Source: a virus. Taken from it: DNA of 31,705 nucleotides. The notes beneath the pieces were generated by a model. The model was given only the letters and a program-made list of their open reading frames with translations. It was not told where the DNA came from and ran no database searches. The stretch is taken from the IMG/VR virus record IMGVR_UViG_3300004448_000131, positions 1-31,705 of that record. One strand, given 5' to 3'. The translations under genes and the position numbers were made by a program. Shown here piece after piece: positions 24,029 through 31,705 of the stretch. Positions within the stretch are counted from its first letter, which is position 1, and each line of letters opens with the position of its first letter.

Positions 24029-27000
24029 TTATTGAGAATTCTCTTCTTGCGGTTGCTGTTGCAATTGTGGAACACTCGGTTGAGGACTCAACTGGAACTC
24101 AGGTAAATTCTGCGGTACATCCATCTGACTCATTGGCTGTTTTTGCTGATGAGAACTCGCGGCTAACGAATCATAAATATTCAAATCGTCGTATCGCGGT
24201 GCAATCCATGTTGGATGGAACTTCTTGATGGCTTTTTGAGCGTTCTCTATTTCGTCGAGCGTCTCTTTAGGTAATGTACCTTCATGGTGCGCGTCTTGCA
24301 TTTCTTTTGCACTACCATACCCCGATTCAGCGATTAAATTTGTCATCTTCTGCTCGTATCTATGGTTTGGTGTGAACTCCATTTGTGCAACACCCCACAT
24401 TTGGTCATAAATTGCTTTATCTCTCGCTTTCGCTTCCGAATCTACGCTGAAATTATGAGCGACGCTTGCGTTGAACACTTCTTCTGAATTTTCTAACGGC
24501 ATGGATTTGACATTGATAGGAGTCGCGCTATTCATGATTTCATCTTTGAATTGCTTACCACTCATACCATCTCTATTTTTGCTATCGAATCTCGCCTTAG
24601 TTTCCATATCGTTCTCATCATCAAAACCCATCAACCTCGCGGCTTCGTTGTACGCTTGAGTCATAAGTGGTGCATTTCCTTGCGCTAACTGCATAAAGTT
24701 ACCCTCATCCAGTTTTGTATCGGCACTCATACCTGCTGCCTTCATCGCTGATACAACTTTTTGATGGAAACCGGGGTGAGATATACCGTCATATCTCGCG
24801 AATAATTTTTTGAGTCCTGTAAGTTTGAGATACTCTGTCCACATTGGTTTAATGGATGCTTTTACAACATCGTTGTACGTTTTGTCCATACCCACTCTTT
24901 GTTGACCTCTCGCGAATTCACCTTCTTCTAATTCACGACTGAAATATTTGTTGCGCTTGCTTTGGTTCAACTTACTTTTTATATCATCTTTCCAAGTCAG
25001 TTCAGGTGAATCTGTTTGAACATTTTCTAACCCTTCTCTTTGTTGGTCTGTGTATTTGAAATCATCCATCAACTCATTCAATTTACTATGACCCATTTTA
25101 CTCAGTTGTTGCTCAACCAATGGCTGATACCCGTTATCGAAATCTCCCTTCTTTGGATTCTCCATACCAGTCATCGCGAGATTTTTCATCTTCTGCGCTT
25201 CTTCTTCGTTAAAATTGTTTTCTCCGGTATGTCTATCCCAAGCAGATAAAAGTTCAGGAGAATGTCTGAATAAATGAAGGATGTCATCAACATCTAACGT
25301 GTGAGGGATTCCCGCATTTTCAGGCGCGTGTATACCCATAGCCTCTTCATGATGCGTCAAGAATCGCCCATCGTTGTAATGAAGGTCATCATAATCCGAT
25401 GGATTTCTCAAACGATGTGCATAACCACTTTCGGTGAAACCGAATTCTTGTGTGTCCTTCATAGGTTTATCTTTCTCATTTTTACCTGTTACTATGAGAT
25501 GCTTTGTCGCGTATTCGTGTAATTGAGACATTGCTCGCGACACTTCATGCTCATGGTCTCCGTGTGCAGATGCGTTATCAGGGTGGTTAACAATAGTGCG
25601 AAGCAGTTCCATAACCGCCTCTTCATCCTGTCCATTGTTAATCGCCATGTTCGCCATTTCTTTTGCTCGCGACTCAATCATGTTGTTGTGGTAAGCCCTC
25701 GTTAGCGCGTCGCTCATTGCTTTATTTTCAGGCAACTCTTTCTCAGCCTCTCGCATAGCGAATTCTGTGGATGTAGCCTCTTCGACTGACGTTGGTTGCC
25801 GTCGCTCACCTTCGCTAACGTCTCCTTTGCCTTTCTGAGCGAGAATATCTTTCCATGTTTTTGCTTTGTTTCTACTCTCTTCGTCTGCAAGTTCATATTT
25901 TTGACGATTCATTCTTTGTATGTACTTAATCTTCGTCAGAGGAGCGAACGCTCCACTCGCGACATTGTCTTTGAAAACTTCAAGTGCTAATGATTTTGTT
26001 GGGATTCTTCCTTTGATTCCTGATATGCGACCAATTTTATCCATCAATCTGTTAACATCGTATTGCTTACCGTGAGATTTGTTATCCTTCGTTCCTTCGT
26101 AAGTATGCGTGTTGCCGTCTTCATCTGTATACTCGTATCCATTCAAAGGCGCGTCGTCTTCAGGGTCGACTATACCGCTTCCGTGGCAATGAGCGCAGAC
26201 ACCGTCAGCGCACTTTCCTGTATGTGAGTCAGGATGTTCTTGGTCGCAGTCAGGGCAAGTAACATGGTGATGGTTATGAGGTTCTTTCTCAGAATCATCA
26301 AAGTTTTTCTTGTTTGGTGGACGTAATACTTTCTTGATTTCAGCCTTCATAGCCTTACTTTCAGGATGCGCGTGTCTCAACTGTTTGTTATGCGCTCGTA
26401 TGTATGAAACTGCATCATCCATAGTTATTGCACGCGCACCGCCACAGGTTCCACAAGCGGTCGGGCCACCGCGAATGTGTGGTTCATCGAATGTTTCTCC
26501 CCTCGCTATTTTGTCAAGAGTAGCATCATCATAATGGCTGTTTTGAATTGCTCTTGCAACATCTCTTTCGTGCAGACCTTCTTTGGTATCTTCGGAAGGT
26601 TGCTCAGAGAGGGAGTATTCTTCTTTTTCTTCGTCTGTCATGTAATCTTGGATACTATCCATACTCACATCAGTTTCATGGTGAACTGCATCAAAGTAAG
26701 CATTGAGTTCTTTGTTACTCAACATACGCTTGTTATGTTTTTTACTTAACAATTGTAATCGCGCTGCATCAGGTATGTTTGGTAAATGCATATTGTTGTC
26801 CATGAAGGTTAAGCCTGTTCCACCCGTAGAACCTTGTTGACCAACAAGATATTCATCAGGTGCGTATAGATTTGAAGCGCGCTCGCCTCCACTATCATCA
26901 CCCATGAACACCTGTTGTAGAGGTAATCCATCACTATCGGTGTACATCTTCTCTCGCAAAGAAAGCATCTTTTCCACCATCCCCTTCTCACTCTCTTCTT

Positions 27001-30000
27001 TGAGAATAGGCATGAGTGTGTTCTCATATTTTTTCGTCTTCTCATTGAAAGTAATAGTCTTCAACAAAGCACCTAATGCTTGCGCGCTCTTTCTTTTGTT
27101 GTAATCTTCATTTTTCGACAAGTTGTCAGTATTTTTCTGAATCCTATTGACTTTACCTTTCATCCGTTTGAAATAATCTTCAACGTCTGTAACACCATCT
27201 TCCATCGCTTTACGTTCAAATATCATTTGTTCACGAGGTTGTGTAAGTTTGTTCTTCGCAAGGTTTGATGTGTCCAAACCGATAGCATCTCTCCCCTTTG
27301 GTACAGAATCGGACAGAGGTCTGTCAATTATCAGACGAGTGCTTTGACCTGCCTTTCGCGGAGGGCGAATGTCAACGATTCTGTAATCTTCTCCACCGAC
27401 TGTGATGTTTCCATCCGATGGAATTCCATGAAGTTGCATAGCGTGCGAAGGAATCTGTAATTCTCTATCACCTTGTACTGCATCTTCTGATAACTCGACG
27501 CGCCCATCTCTTATTGCGTGCAATCTGTCAGTTAGGTGTCCCGCGAACTCGTCAGATATATCTTGTTTTCTTTGCATAACTCGTTCATAACCTTCAGGAT
27601 TAACCTTTTCAGACAAATTGCCATTTTTGACTCTCTGTCCGTACTCCTGCTCCCACATTTCCAACTCTAAATCATGCTGTTGTTTGACATCTTCAATGTC
27701 TCTCATCAAATTGTTGTATCGTTTAAGCCTAACTTGTTGTTTACTCGCTGAATTCATTTTATTGGAGAACGATTTGATGAATGCCCTCATTCCCTTTTTA
27801 TCTTTCAAAGAGTTGATAGATACTTTCTTCCCTTTATCGTCAGCGAACTCACCATTCTTAACATCGCGTAGTATATCAAACGCTTCAACAATACCACTCA
27901 TTTGCGCGTTAAACAGGTTCTTGACTCTCAGGTCTTCAATGGATTTATCATCCATAAATGTCGAAGGTGCAAGCATACCTAATGCTACGCGCGTAGACGC
28001 AGGTGTTCTTGCTGCACCCATAGGTTGAATTTTCATATCTTTGAAGTGTAAACCGGGAAACTTAACATCCAAGTTTTCAATTTTTTCATCATAGTTCATC
28101 GCGGCTTTTTTCATCTCTCGCTTTATCTCTTTACGAACAGAGTCTTTACCGCCTTGATAATACTTGGCTTTATTTTCCAATTCACTAACGTAATCCTCAA
28201 ACGATTTTTTACCGCCTAAAACATAATGCGCCATTTCAGCCAACGATTGTTGCCCTTCTGTGGGCAGTAAGGGTATGAAATCGGATTTCATTGTAACAGG
28301 GTTAAACCTGAAATCCAACTGTGGAACCATGACGCGACGATGTTTAAATGCTGAAATTCGCGAATCGTCATGTGCTGTCCTTGCTTCTTCTGCCGTTGAT
28401 GCGGAGAAATGTTTAGGATGACAAGCGACGCATTCTTCTGCTTCACTCAGCAACTTTGATTTTCGCTCATCAGATAAATCATCGAATGATTCATCGTCTT
28501 TAGGTTTAGAATGGTGGTGGTCAATGTGTTTTTTTCGTTGTTCGATGGATTCTTCCATACGCGATAAATTTTCAGCCTGAGTTTCATTCGCTCTTTTAAT
28601 AGTGTAAAGTGTTCGTAGTAACGCTCCTTGACTCACATCACCAGTTAACTTACCAAACATATTAGCGAAGGCTTCATCGAACCCTTCTTTTGAAAACCCA
28701 CTCTCAGAATAACGCGCACCCATTTCGGCTAAATCAATAGGGTCGATACCAAACTCTTCGGCTTTATCTCGCAGTTCCGCAGTATCTCTTGCGACTTTGT
28801 TTACGAACGATTGTGTGATACCTGCATCGAAGCATTTTTGGAATCGCGCTATGTTCTTTTTCCCGTATGAATTCAACTTCTTTTCAGGGTCGTCGCTGTT
28901 CATGATTGTACTCATTCTGCGAATATCTTCGGTGTTCAGTTTGAGTTTAGCGATGTCTTTTTTACTCATACCTTCTTCTCTCAACTTCACCTTAAATTGA
29001 AGAAGATGTCTTCCTGCACCGACTAAATTATCCATGAACTGCGATGATGCTTTGATGATTTGTTGAGTGGTTTTACCGTGATACGGATGACCTTCAGGGA
29101 AGTCAGTACCGTCAGGTATTTCACTAAAGTAAGTTGGTCGATAATCACCAGTAACGTCATTCAATACTTGGTCGCGAAGGGCGTTGTATTCATCTTTACC
29201 ACCCACAAACATATTGTTTTCTAACATCATTTCTAAGTCGACTAAACGACTGTCCTTCGCGTCTTTCGCTTGACCGCCTCGTTTCGTTGAAGCGGCATAT
29301 CGACCCAATTTAGTTGCCTTCACACCGCCTCTCGTTCCTTTCACTTCGCGTTGCATTTCTTCAACAGAAGGGAGATTTGATGTTTCACCGCGCGCACTTC
29401 TATCACTTCCACGTTCAGTTCTCGCTTCCATGTTTAAATCTTGTATGTCAGTTGATGCAGTCTGCGAACCACTTAGTTCGCTTAACACTCCTTCGTCCAT
29501 CGCTGACCTGAGAGCAGGGTGAGTTTCTGCACCATCTAATGTTGGTAAATTCATAGCAACCTTTTCTCGGTTTTTTTGGTCGTTTGGTTTGTTACCTCGT
29601 AAGAAGTATTGCGCGATGTCATCATGAGCATTCGGCTCATCTTGTAAGATGACACCCATTTCCTTCGCTGCTGTGTAAAACGATGGGGTAACGAAGTCAG
29701 GTGCTTTGTGTGTACTCGCGGCTTGACCAAAGCGACCTCCACGTCCCGAAGTGCCTACTGCTCGGTCTTGTAGAAAGACGCGCATATGTCTGTTCAAGTC
29801 TTCTTGCACCAACGGAATAGCATCTTTCATATCTGCTAATCCTTCTTTGTCAGCCTTGTTACGGATGATTTTAGCCCACTTTGACATTGTCTTAGGGTTG
29901 CCTCTAACTCCTTCGTTAGGGCGTAATACAGGGCTTGAGAACACGTCTTTGTCATAGAACTGTTTTATTTTCTTAGCATCGCGTGTATCTTCGCCTGTAT

Positions 30001-30811
30001 CGTAGTATCTCTTCTGTTCTTCAGGGGTTTTATACTGAGCAGATGCTAATTGCTTAGGTTCGGCTGCTGATAACGCTTCACGCATTCCTTCAGGAATATC
30101 AGCAAACCCGCGACGACCTGTTACTCTTCGTAATGTCTTATCTTCTTCGCGAACCCTGACAGGGACATTGAGTCTTTCGATGTCTTCCATTGTAGTGTAG
30201 CGTATAGGGTGTTTTGTTTTCTCTTGAAAATAATTTAGAAGCGCGTTTTTACTACGAGGGTTGTTTGCCTGAGCAATCCATGCAGTAATGTCATCAGGTA
30301 CGCGGTTCGTCTTTCTTGACTGGTCAAGACTGCCGTTGTCTTCCTCGTCTATTTGTCTTCTGAACCCCAACTCTTCACCAAAATGTTCAACCATTTTGTC
30401 AAGCGCGGTTAAAAGCGGTTCAGTAAGTACAGGTTCTTCCATGATGCTTGGAATATCAACTTCACCTGTCTCTTCGTTAGTCTTTTCTGCGTAGCGTTGT
30501 GCTTCATCTAAACCAAATGTATCTGCTATCATGTGGTTATGCGCGAAGATAATATCATCGTAAAGCGCGTCATAGTTTATTTCACCTACACTATCGAAGC
30601 CATCTTCGTCTTCTTCACCTTTTTCCCATAACGGGGGGTTATCCATGAGTTGCTTCATGTATTTACCTAAAGCGCGTCTTGCAGACTTCAGGCTCAATTC
30701 TTTTTTAGTGGAATCCTTGTTAGCCTTCATCCTTTCGACTTGAGCCTCTGTCCTATTCGGATTCAACTTATCCTTATCCTCCGCCTTGACGATACGAATG
30801 AAGCGACCCAT
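24029..30811 (-). CDS. Giant late protein of unknown function (2260 aa) with split DnaJ-like zinc site
   Basis: The first gene of the late operon and the largest. The sequence is hydrophilic, helical and rich in Lys, Asp, Met and His, without membrane segments. A small Cys pair with histidines, ECVACHPKHF, lies near residue 789. Residues ~1452-1545 hold a split DnaJ-type zinc region: CGTCGG, then ~70 residues including EPHNHHHVTCPDCDQEHPD, then GVCAHCHGSG. The last ~45 residues are Gln/Pro-rich. Its C-terminal part (1800-2200) has many NxMxxAR-type helical pieces but no enzyme motif I can name. ATG 30811 (MGRFIRIVK) was chosen; reading further up to 30925 enters the non-coding hairpin region. 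Likely a virion or injected protein, by size and operon; unproven. Confidence 0.75.
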   Translation of the reverse strand: MGRFIRIVKAEDKDKLNPNRTEAQVERMKANKDSTKKELSLKSARRALGKYMKQLMDNPPLWEKGEEDEDGFDSVGEINYDALYDDIIFAHNHMIADTFGLDEAQRYAEKTNEETGEVDIPSIMEEPVLTEPLLTALDKMVEHFGEELGFRRQIDEEDNGSLDQSRKTNRVPDDITAWIAQANNPRSKNALLNYFQEKTKHPIRYTTMEDIERLNVPVRVREEDKTLRRVTGRRGFADIPEGMREALSAAEPKQLASAQYKTPEEQKRYYDTGEDTRDAKKIKQFYDKDVFSSPVLRPNEGVRGNPKTMSKWAKIIRNKADKEGLADMKDAIPLVQEDLNRHMRVFLQDRAVGTSGRGGRFGQAASTHKAPDFVTPSFYTAAKEMGVILQDEPNAHDDIAQYFLRGNKPNDQKNREKVAMNLPTLDGAETHPALRSAMDEGVLSELSGSQTASTDIQDLNMEARTERGSDRSARGETSNLPSVEEMQREVKGTRGGVKATKLGRYAASTKRGGQAKDAKDSRLVDLEMMLENNMFVGGKDEYNALRDQVLNDVTGDYRPTYFSEIPDGTDFPEGHPYHGKTTQQIIKASSQFMDNLVGAGRHLLQFKVKLREEGMSKKDIAKLKLNTEDIRRMSTIMNSDDPEKKLNSYGKKNIARFQKCFDAGITQSFVNKVARDTAELRDKAEEFGIDPIDLAEMGARYSESGFSKEGFDEAFANMFGKLTGDVSQGALLRTLYTIKRANETQAENLSRMEESIEQRKKHIDHHHSKPKDDESFDDLSDERKSKLLSEAEECVACHPKHFSASTAEEARTAHDDSRISAFKHRRVMVPQLDFRFNPVTMKSDFIPLLPTEGQQSLAEMAHYVLGGKKSFEDYVSELENKAKYYQGGKDSVRKEIKREMKKAAMNYDEKIENLDVKFPGLHFKDMKIQPMGAARTPASTRVALGMLAPSTFMDDKSIEDLRVKNLFNAQMSGIVEAFDILRDVKNGEFADDKGKKVSINSLKDKKGMRAFIKSFSNKMNSASKQQVRLKRYNNLMRDIEDVKQQHDLELEMWEQEYGQRVKNGNLSEKVNPEGYERVMQRKQDISDEFAGHLTDRLHAIRDGRVELSEDAVQGDRELQIPSHAMQLHGIPSDGNITVGGEDYRIVDIRPPRKAGQSTRLIIDRPLSDSVPKGRDAIGLDTSNLAKNKLTQPREQMIFERKAMEDGVTDVEDYFKRMKGKVNRIQKNTDNLSKNEDYNKRKSAQALGALLKTITFNEKTKKYENTLMPILKEESEKGMVEKMLSLREKMYTDSDGLPLQQVFMGDDSGGERASNLYAPDEYLVGQQGSTGGTGLTFMDNNMHLPNIPDAARLQLLSKKHNKRMLSNKELNAYFDAVHHETDVSMDSIQDYMTDEEKEEYSLSEQPSEDTKEGLHERDVARAIQNSHYDDATLDKIARGETFDEPHIRGGPTACGTCGGARAITMDDAVSYIRAHNKQLRHAHPESKAMKAEIKKVLRPPNKKNFDDSEKEPHNHHHVTCPDCDQEHPDSHTGKCADGVCAHCHGSGIVDPEDDAPLNGYEYTDEDGNTHTYEGTKDNKSHGKQYDVNRLMDKIGRISGIKGRIPTKSLALEVFKDNVASGAFAPLTKIKYIQRMNRQKYELADEESRNKAKTWKDILAQKGKGDVSEGERRQPTSVEEATSTEFAMREAEKELPENKAMSDALTRAYHNNMIESRAKEMANMAINNGQDEEAVMELLRTIVNHPDNASAHGDHEHEVSRAMSQLHEYATKHLIVTGKNEKDKPMKDTQEFGFTESGYAHRLRNPSDYDDLHYNDGRFLTHHEEAMGIHAPENAGIPHTLDVDDILHLFRHSPELLSAWDRHTGENNFNEEEAQKMKNLAMTGMENPKKGDFDNGYQPLVEQQLSKMGHSKLNELMDDFKYTDQQREGLENVQTDSPELTWKDDIKSKLNQSKRNKYFSRELEEGEFARGQQRVGMDKTYNDVVKASIKPMWTEYLKLTGLKKLFARYDGISHPGFHQKVVSAMKAAGMSADTKLDEGNFMQLAQGNAPLMTQAYNEAARLMGFDDENDMETKARFDSKNRDGMSGKQFKDEIMNSATPINVKSMPLENSEEVFNASVAHNFSVDSEAKARDKAIYDQMWGVAQMEFTPNHRYEQKMTNLIAESGYGSAKEMQDAHHEGTLPKETLDEIENAQKAIKKFHPTWIAPRYDDLNIYDSLAASSHQQKQPMSQMDVPQNLPEFQLSPQPSVPQLQQQPQEENSQ

Positions 30812-30928
30812 TAGTGTTGGGGAGAACGACCATGCCCTTGAAGATAACGGTTCGATTTTTTCTGCGATTTTTTTTTGACCCCACAAAAAAAATGTCTGTA
30901 TTTCGCATGGGGTTAAGCAGGGCAAATT

Positions 30929-30947
30929 GTCGCGCCGCGAGCGCGAC
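30929..30947. repeat. Perfect hairpin, 7-bp stem GTCGCGC/GCGCGAC, 5-nt loop
   Basis: GTCGCGC at 30929-30935 and GCGCGAC at 30941-30947 are exact reverse complements around the loop CGCGA. The same stem sequence is used again 62 bp away with a different loop, so it is a repeated element rather than a chance fold. It sits inside the larger GGCAAATT/AATTTGCC pairing. Confidence 0.75.
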
Positions 30948-30987
30948 TCCGCCTAAGCGCGAGGGGGAATTTGCCGCGAGGGGGTAT

Positions 30988-31019
30988 GCTGTCGCGCGAA
31001 GCGCGACCTCCGCGACAGC
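30988..31019. repeat. Nested hairpins: second GTCGCGC/GCGCGAC stem and an alternative 9-bp stem
   Basis: GTCGCGC (30991-30997) and GCGCGAC (31001-31007) form a perfect stem with loop GAA. Alternatively GCTGTCGCG (30988-30996) pairs with CGCGACAGC (31011-31019), nine perfect base pairs. The two folds exclude each other, as in switching RNA or DNA cruciforms, though chance in CGCG-rich sequence is possible. Confidence 0.7.
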
Positions 31020-31025
31020 GTCAGG

Positions 31026-31040
31026 CATCGCGAGGCGATG
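31026..31040. repeat. Perfect hairpin CATCGC/GCGATG, 3-nt loop
   Basis: CATCGC (31026-31031) and GCGATG (31035-31040) pair perfectly around GAG. It lies directly after the nested hairpins, making three compact stem-loops within about 110 bp. Confidence 0.6.
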
Positions 31041-31226
31041 TACCGAAGCGCAGCGAGCGAGGTTCTCTATGTATCGCGAAGACAATTATCGCGCTGCTTG
31101 TCGCGCGACTCCAACGCGATACTCTGTATTACGTCGCGCTCCAACCATACGGTTGCATCGCGCAGTTGCCATGCTTCTTCGCAACTTAGCGCGATACCGA
31201 GCAACCCGCGATTTAGGCAGGGGGGG

Positions 31227-31234
31227 TATATATA
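31227..31234 (+). promoter_or_regulatory. TATA-box-like element for the plus-strand gene
   Basis: TATATATA follows a run of seven G residues and lies 48 bp before the start codon at 31275. With the usual archaeal spacing of about 25 bp the transcript would begin near 31255, leaving a leader of ~20 nt that contains the ribosome site. No bacterial -35/-10 pair with good spacing was seen nearby. This is one of the better hints for an archaeal host. Confidence 0.5.
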
Positions 31235-31262
31235 CTGACGCGGAATATGTAAGAACCATCAC

Positions 31263-31267
31263 GGAGG
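31263..31267 (+). promoter_or_regulatory. Ribosome binding site GGAGG deciding the start at 31275
   Basis: GGAGG ends seven bases before ATG 31275 and supports that start over others in the region. Confidence 0.75.
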
Positions 31268-31274
31268 AAATCCT

Positions 31275-31705
31275 ATGAGTATACAACAAGATACGAACAA
31301 CGTAGAACAAGCATTGTTTGGCTGTCTAATAGCCAGTCATCAATGTGTTAACATGAACAAAACGTCAGGTAAGGCTGACATTTCCAAGAGGCATGAACAT
31401 TGCCTCAAGGCATCAACAGCCTTGAAGGACACCAAGATTTCGGGGGTTACGGATAATGCCATGACCCTCATCAAGAACTTGGGTCTTGAACTTGGCATCG
31501 ACAGCACAGGGATTGATGGTAAAACAACCAACGTCTTTGCTAAGACAGTAGGCGGTAGTGGTCTTAACGCCAAGACTTCTGCTTACTACATCTGCCAAGC
31601 AGTACAGAACATGGTTCTGTCATACCTTGATGGTAAGACACAGGCTACTAACGCAGAAGTCAAAGAAGCAATAGCGAGACTCGCTCAAGACATGGTTCCA
31701 TCAGT
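31275..31705 (+). CDS. Unrecognised plus-strand gene, N-terminal 143 residues (runs off right edge)
   Basis: An open frame from ATG 31275 to the window edge without a stop. It begins MSIQQDTNNVEQALFGCLIA. It is a soluble, mixed protein with three Cys in the first half (C17, C25, C43), a region LIKNLGLELGIDSTGIDGK, then a helical KEAIARLAQDM stretch. I do not recognise the family. It has an excellent ribosome site and a TATA-like box, and mostly AAG for Lys, unlike the AAA/AAG mix of the minus-strand genes. This could mean high expression or a different origin. Being divergent from the late operon, it is likely the first gene of another, perhaps early, transcription unit. Confidence 0.75.
   Translation, partial: MSIQQDTNNVEQALFGCLIASHQCVNMNKTSGKADISKRHEHCLKASTALKDTKISGVTDNAMTLIKNLGLELGIDSTGIDGKTTNVFAKTVGGSGLNAKTSAYYICQAVQNMVLSYLDGKTQATNAEVKEAIARLAQDMVPS

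Larger units (their letters stand above)
30812..31274. other. GC-rich divergent intergenic region full of CGCG hairpins
   Basis: About 460 bp between the divergent late operon and the plus-strand gene. The left part has A/T homopolymers (near 30857-30873 and 30884-30892). The part from 30920 to 31210 is GC-rich, with roughly 19 CGCG words in 280 bp, and contains many inverted repeats listed separately. GGCAAATT (30921-30928) pairs with AATTTGCC (30968-30975), and GTATCGCG (31071-31078) with CGCGATAC (31115-31122 and again 31190-31197). It may hold promoters for both directions, a replication origin or a packaging/recognition site, or be transcribed as structured RNA; the sequence does not say which. 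Confidence 0.6.

Noticed and set aside
30812-30925. N-terminal extension of the 2260-aa protein from 30925
   Set aside because: The added 38 residues come from A/T-run non-coding sequence; MGRFIRIVK at 30811 is a more natural start.
30929-31040. CRISPR array
   Set aside because: The repeated GTCGCGC/GCGCGAC pieces are short, unevenly spaced inverted repeats without unique spacers of regular length.
30774-31085. A 103-residue minus-strand frame through the same region
   Set aside because: Same CGCG-driven composition; it overlaps the start of the giant gene in another frame and has no support.
30814-31278. A 154-residue plus-strand reading frame ending with an ATGA overlap on the gene at 31275
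   Set aside because: The overlap looks like coupling, but the frame is Arg/Ala-rich translation of the CGCG hairpin region, contains the TATA-like box, and has no ribosome site at its start. It is more likely non-coding. A very short upstream peptide near its end cannot be excluded.

Overview
The window is a densely packed part of a tailed double-stranded DNA virus (Caudoviricetes-like, HK97-fold head) or a closely related provirus. Almost everything is on the minus strand and reads from about 30.8 kb down to the left edge. The anchors are a large terminase (13531-14937), a portal (8584-10419), an HK97-type prohead protease (159-1589) and the first 53 codons of the presumed major capsid protein (1-159). 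No ribosomal RNA, tRNA, CRISPR, transposase or integrase gene was seen. An archaeal host is my preferred guess, because of a TATA-box-like promoter, many zinc-ribbon proteins, a leaderless-looking gene and zinc ribbons inside the portal. Shine-Dalgarno sites are also common, so a bacterial host is not excluded. A marine archaeal (for example magrovirus-like) virus is a hypothesis only.

Layout along transcription, right to left: (1) a GC-rich, hairpin-filled divergent region (30812-31274) separates the minus-strand late operon from a plus-strand gene (31275 to the right edge) with its own TATA-like box; (2) a 2260-aa protein of unknown role, then an AT-rich 130-bp gap with a likely internal promoter; (3) a membrane/GTPase block (23898-20680) with two small membrane proteins, a complete Arf/Ras-like small GTPase, a zinc-site protein, a Pro/Gln-rich hydrophobic protein and another two-helix membrane protein; (4) a lone plus-strand Cys-rich gene (20419-20739); (5) a DNA-binding protein made of two exactly 55-residue zinc/HTH-like modules, a candidate small terminase; (6) three long low-complexity proteins; (7) the large terminase; (8) a string of small Cys-rich or basic proteins, including a 47-aa gene at 11801-11944; (9) a LAGLIDADG-bearing protein, the portal, three small proteins, a 1971-aa protein with a degenerate DNA-ligase-like module, the protease and the capsid protein. 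Most genes overlap by 1-4 bp or are a few bases apart, many with GGTGA or GGAGG ribosome sites that include the previous stop codon. This suggests one translationally coupled late operon.

The points most worth following are: the apparent complete absence of GATC, AGCT and CTAG in 31.7 kb, with CGCG clearly enriched; the Arf-like GTPase among membrane proteins; the pseudo-ligase domain in a giant late protein; a shared C-terminal W-D-x-[IV]-H motif in the protease and a small coiled-coil protein, which may be an encapsidation tag; and the 55-residue duplicated zinc module. Tail genes are not recognisable here and probably lie beyond the left edge.
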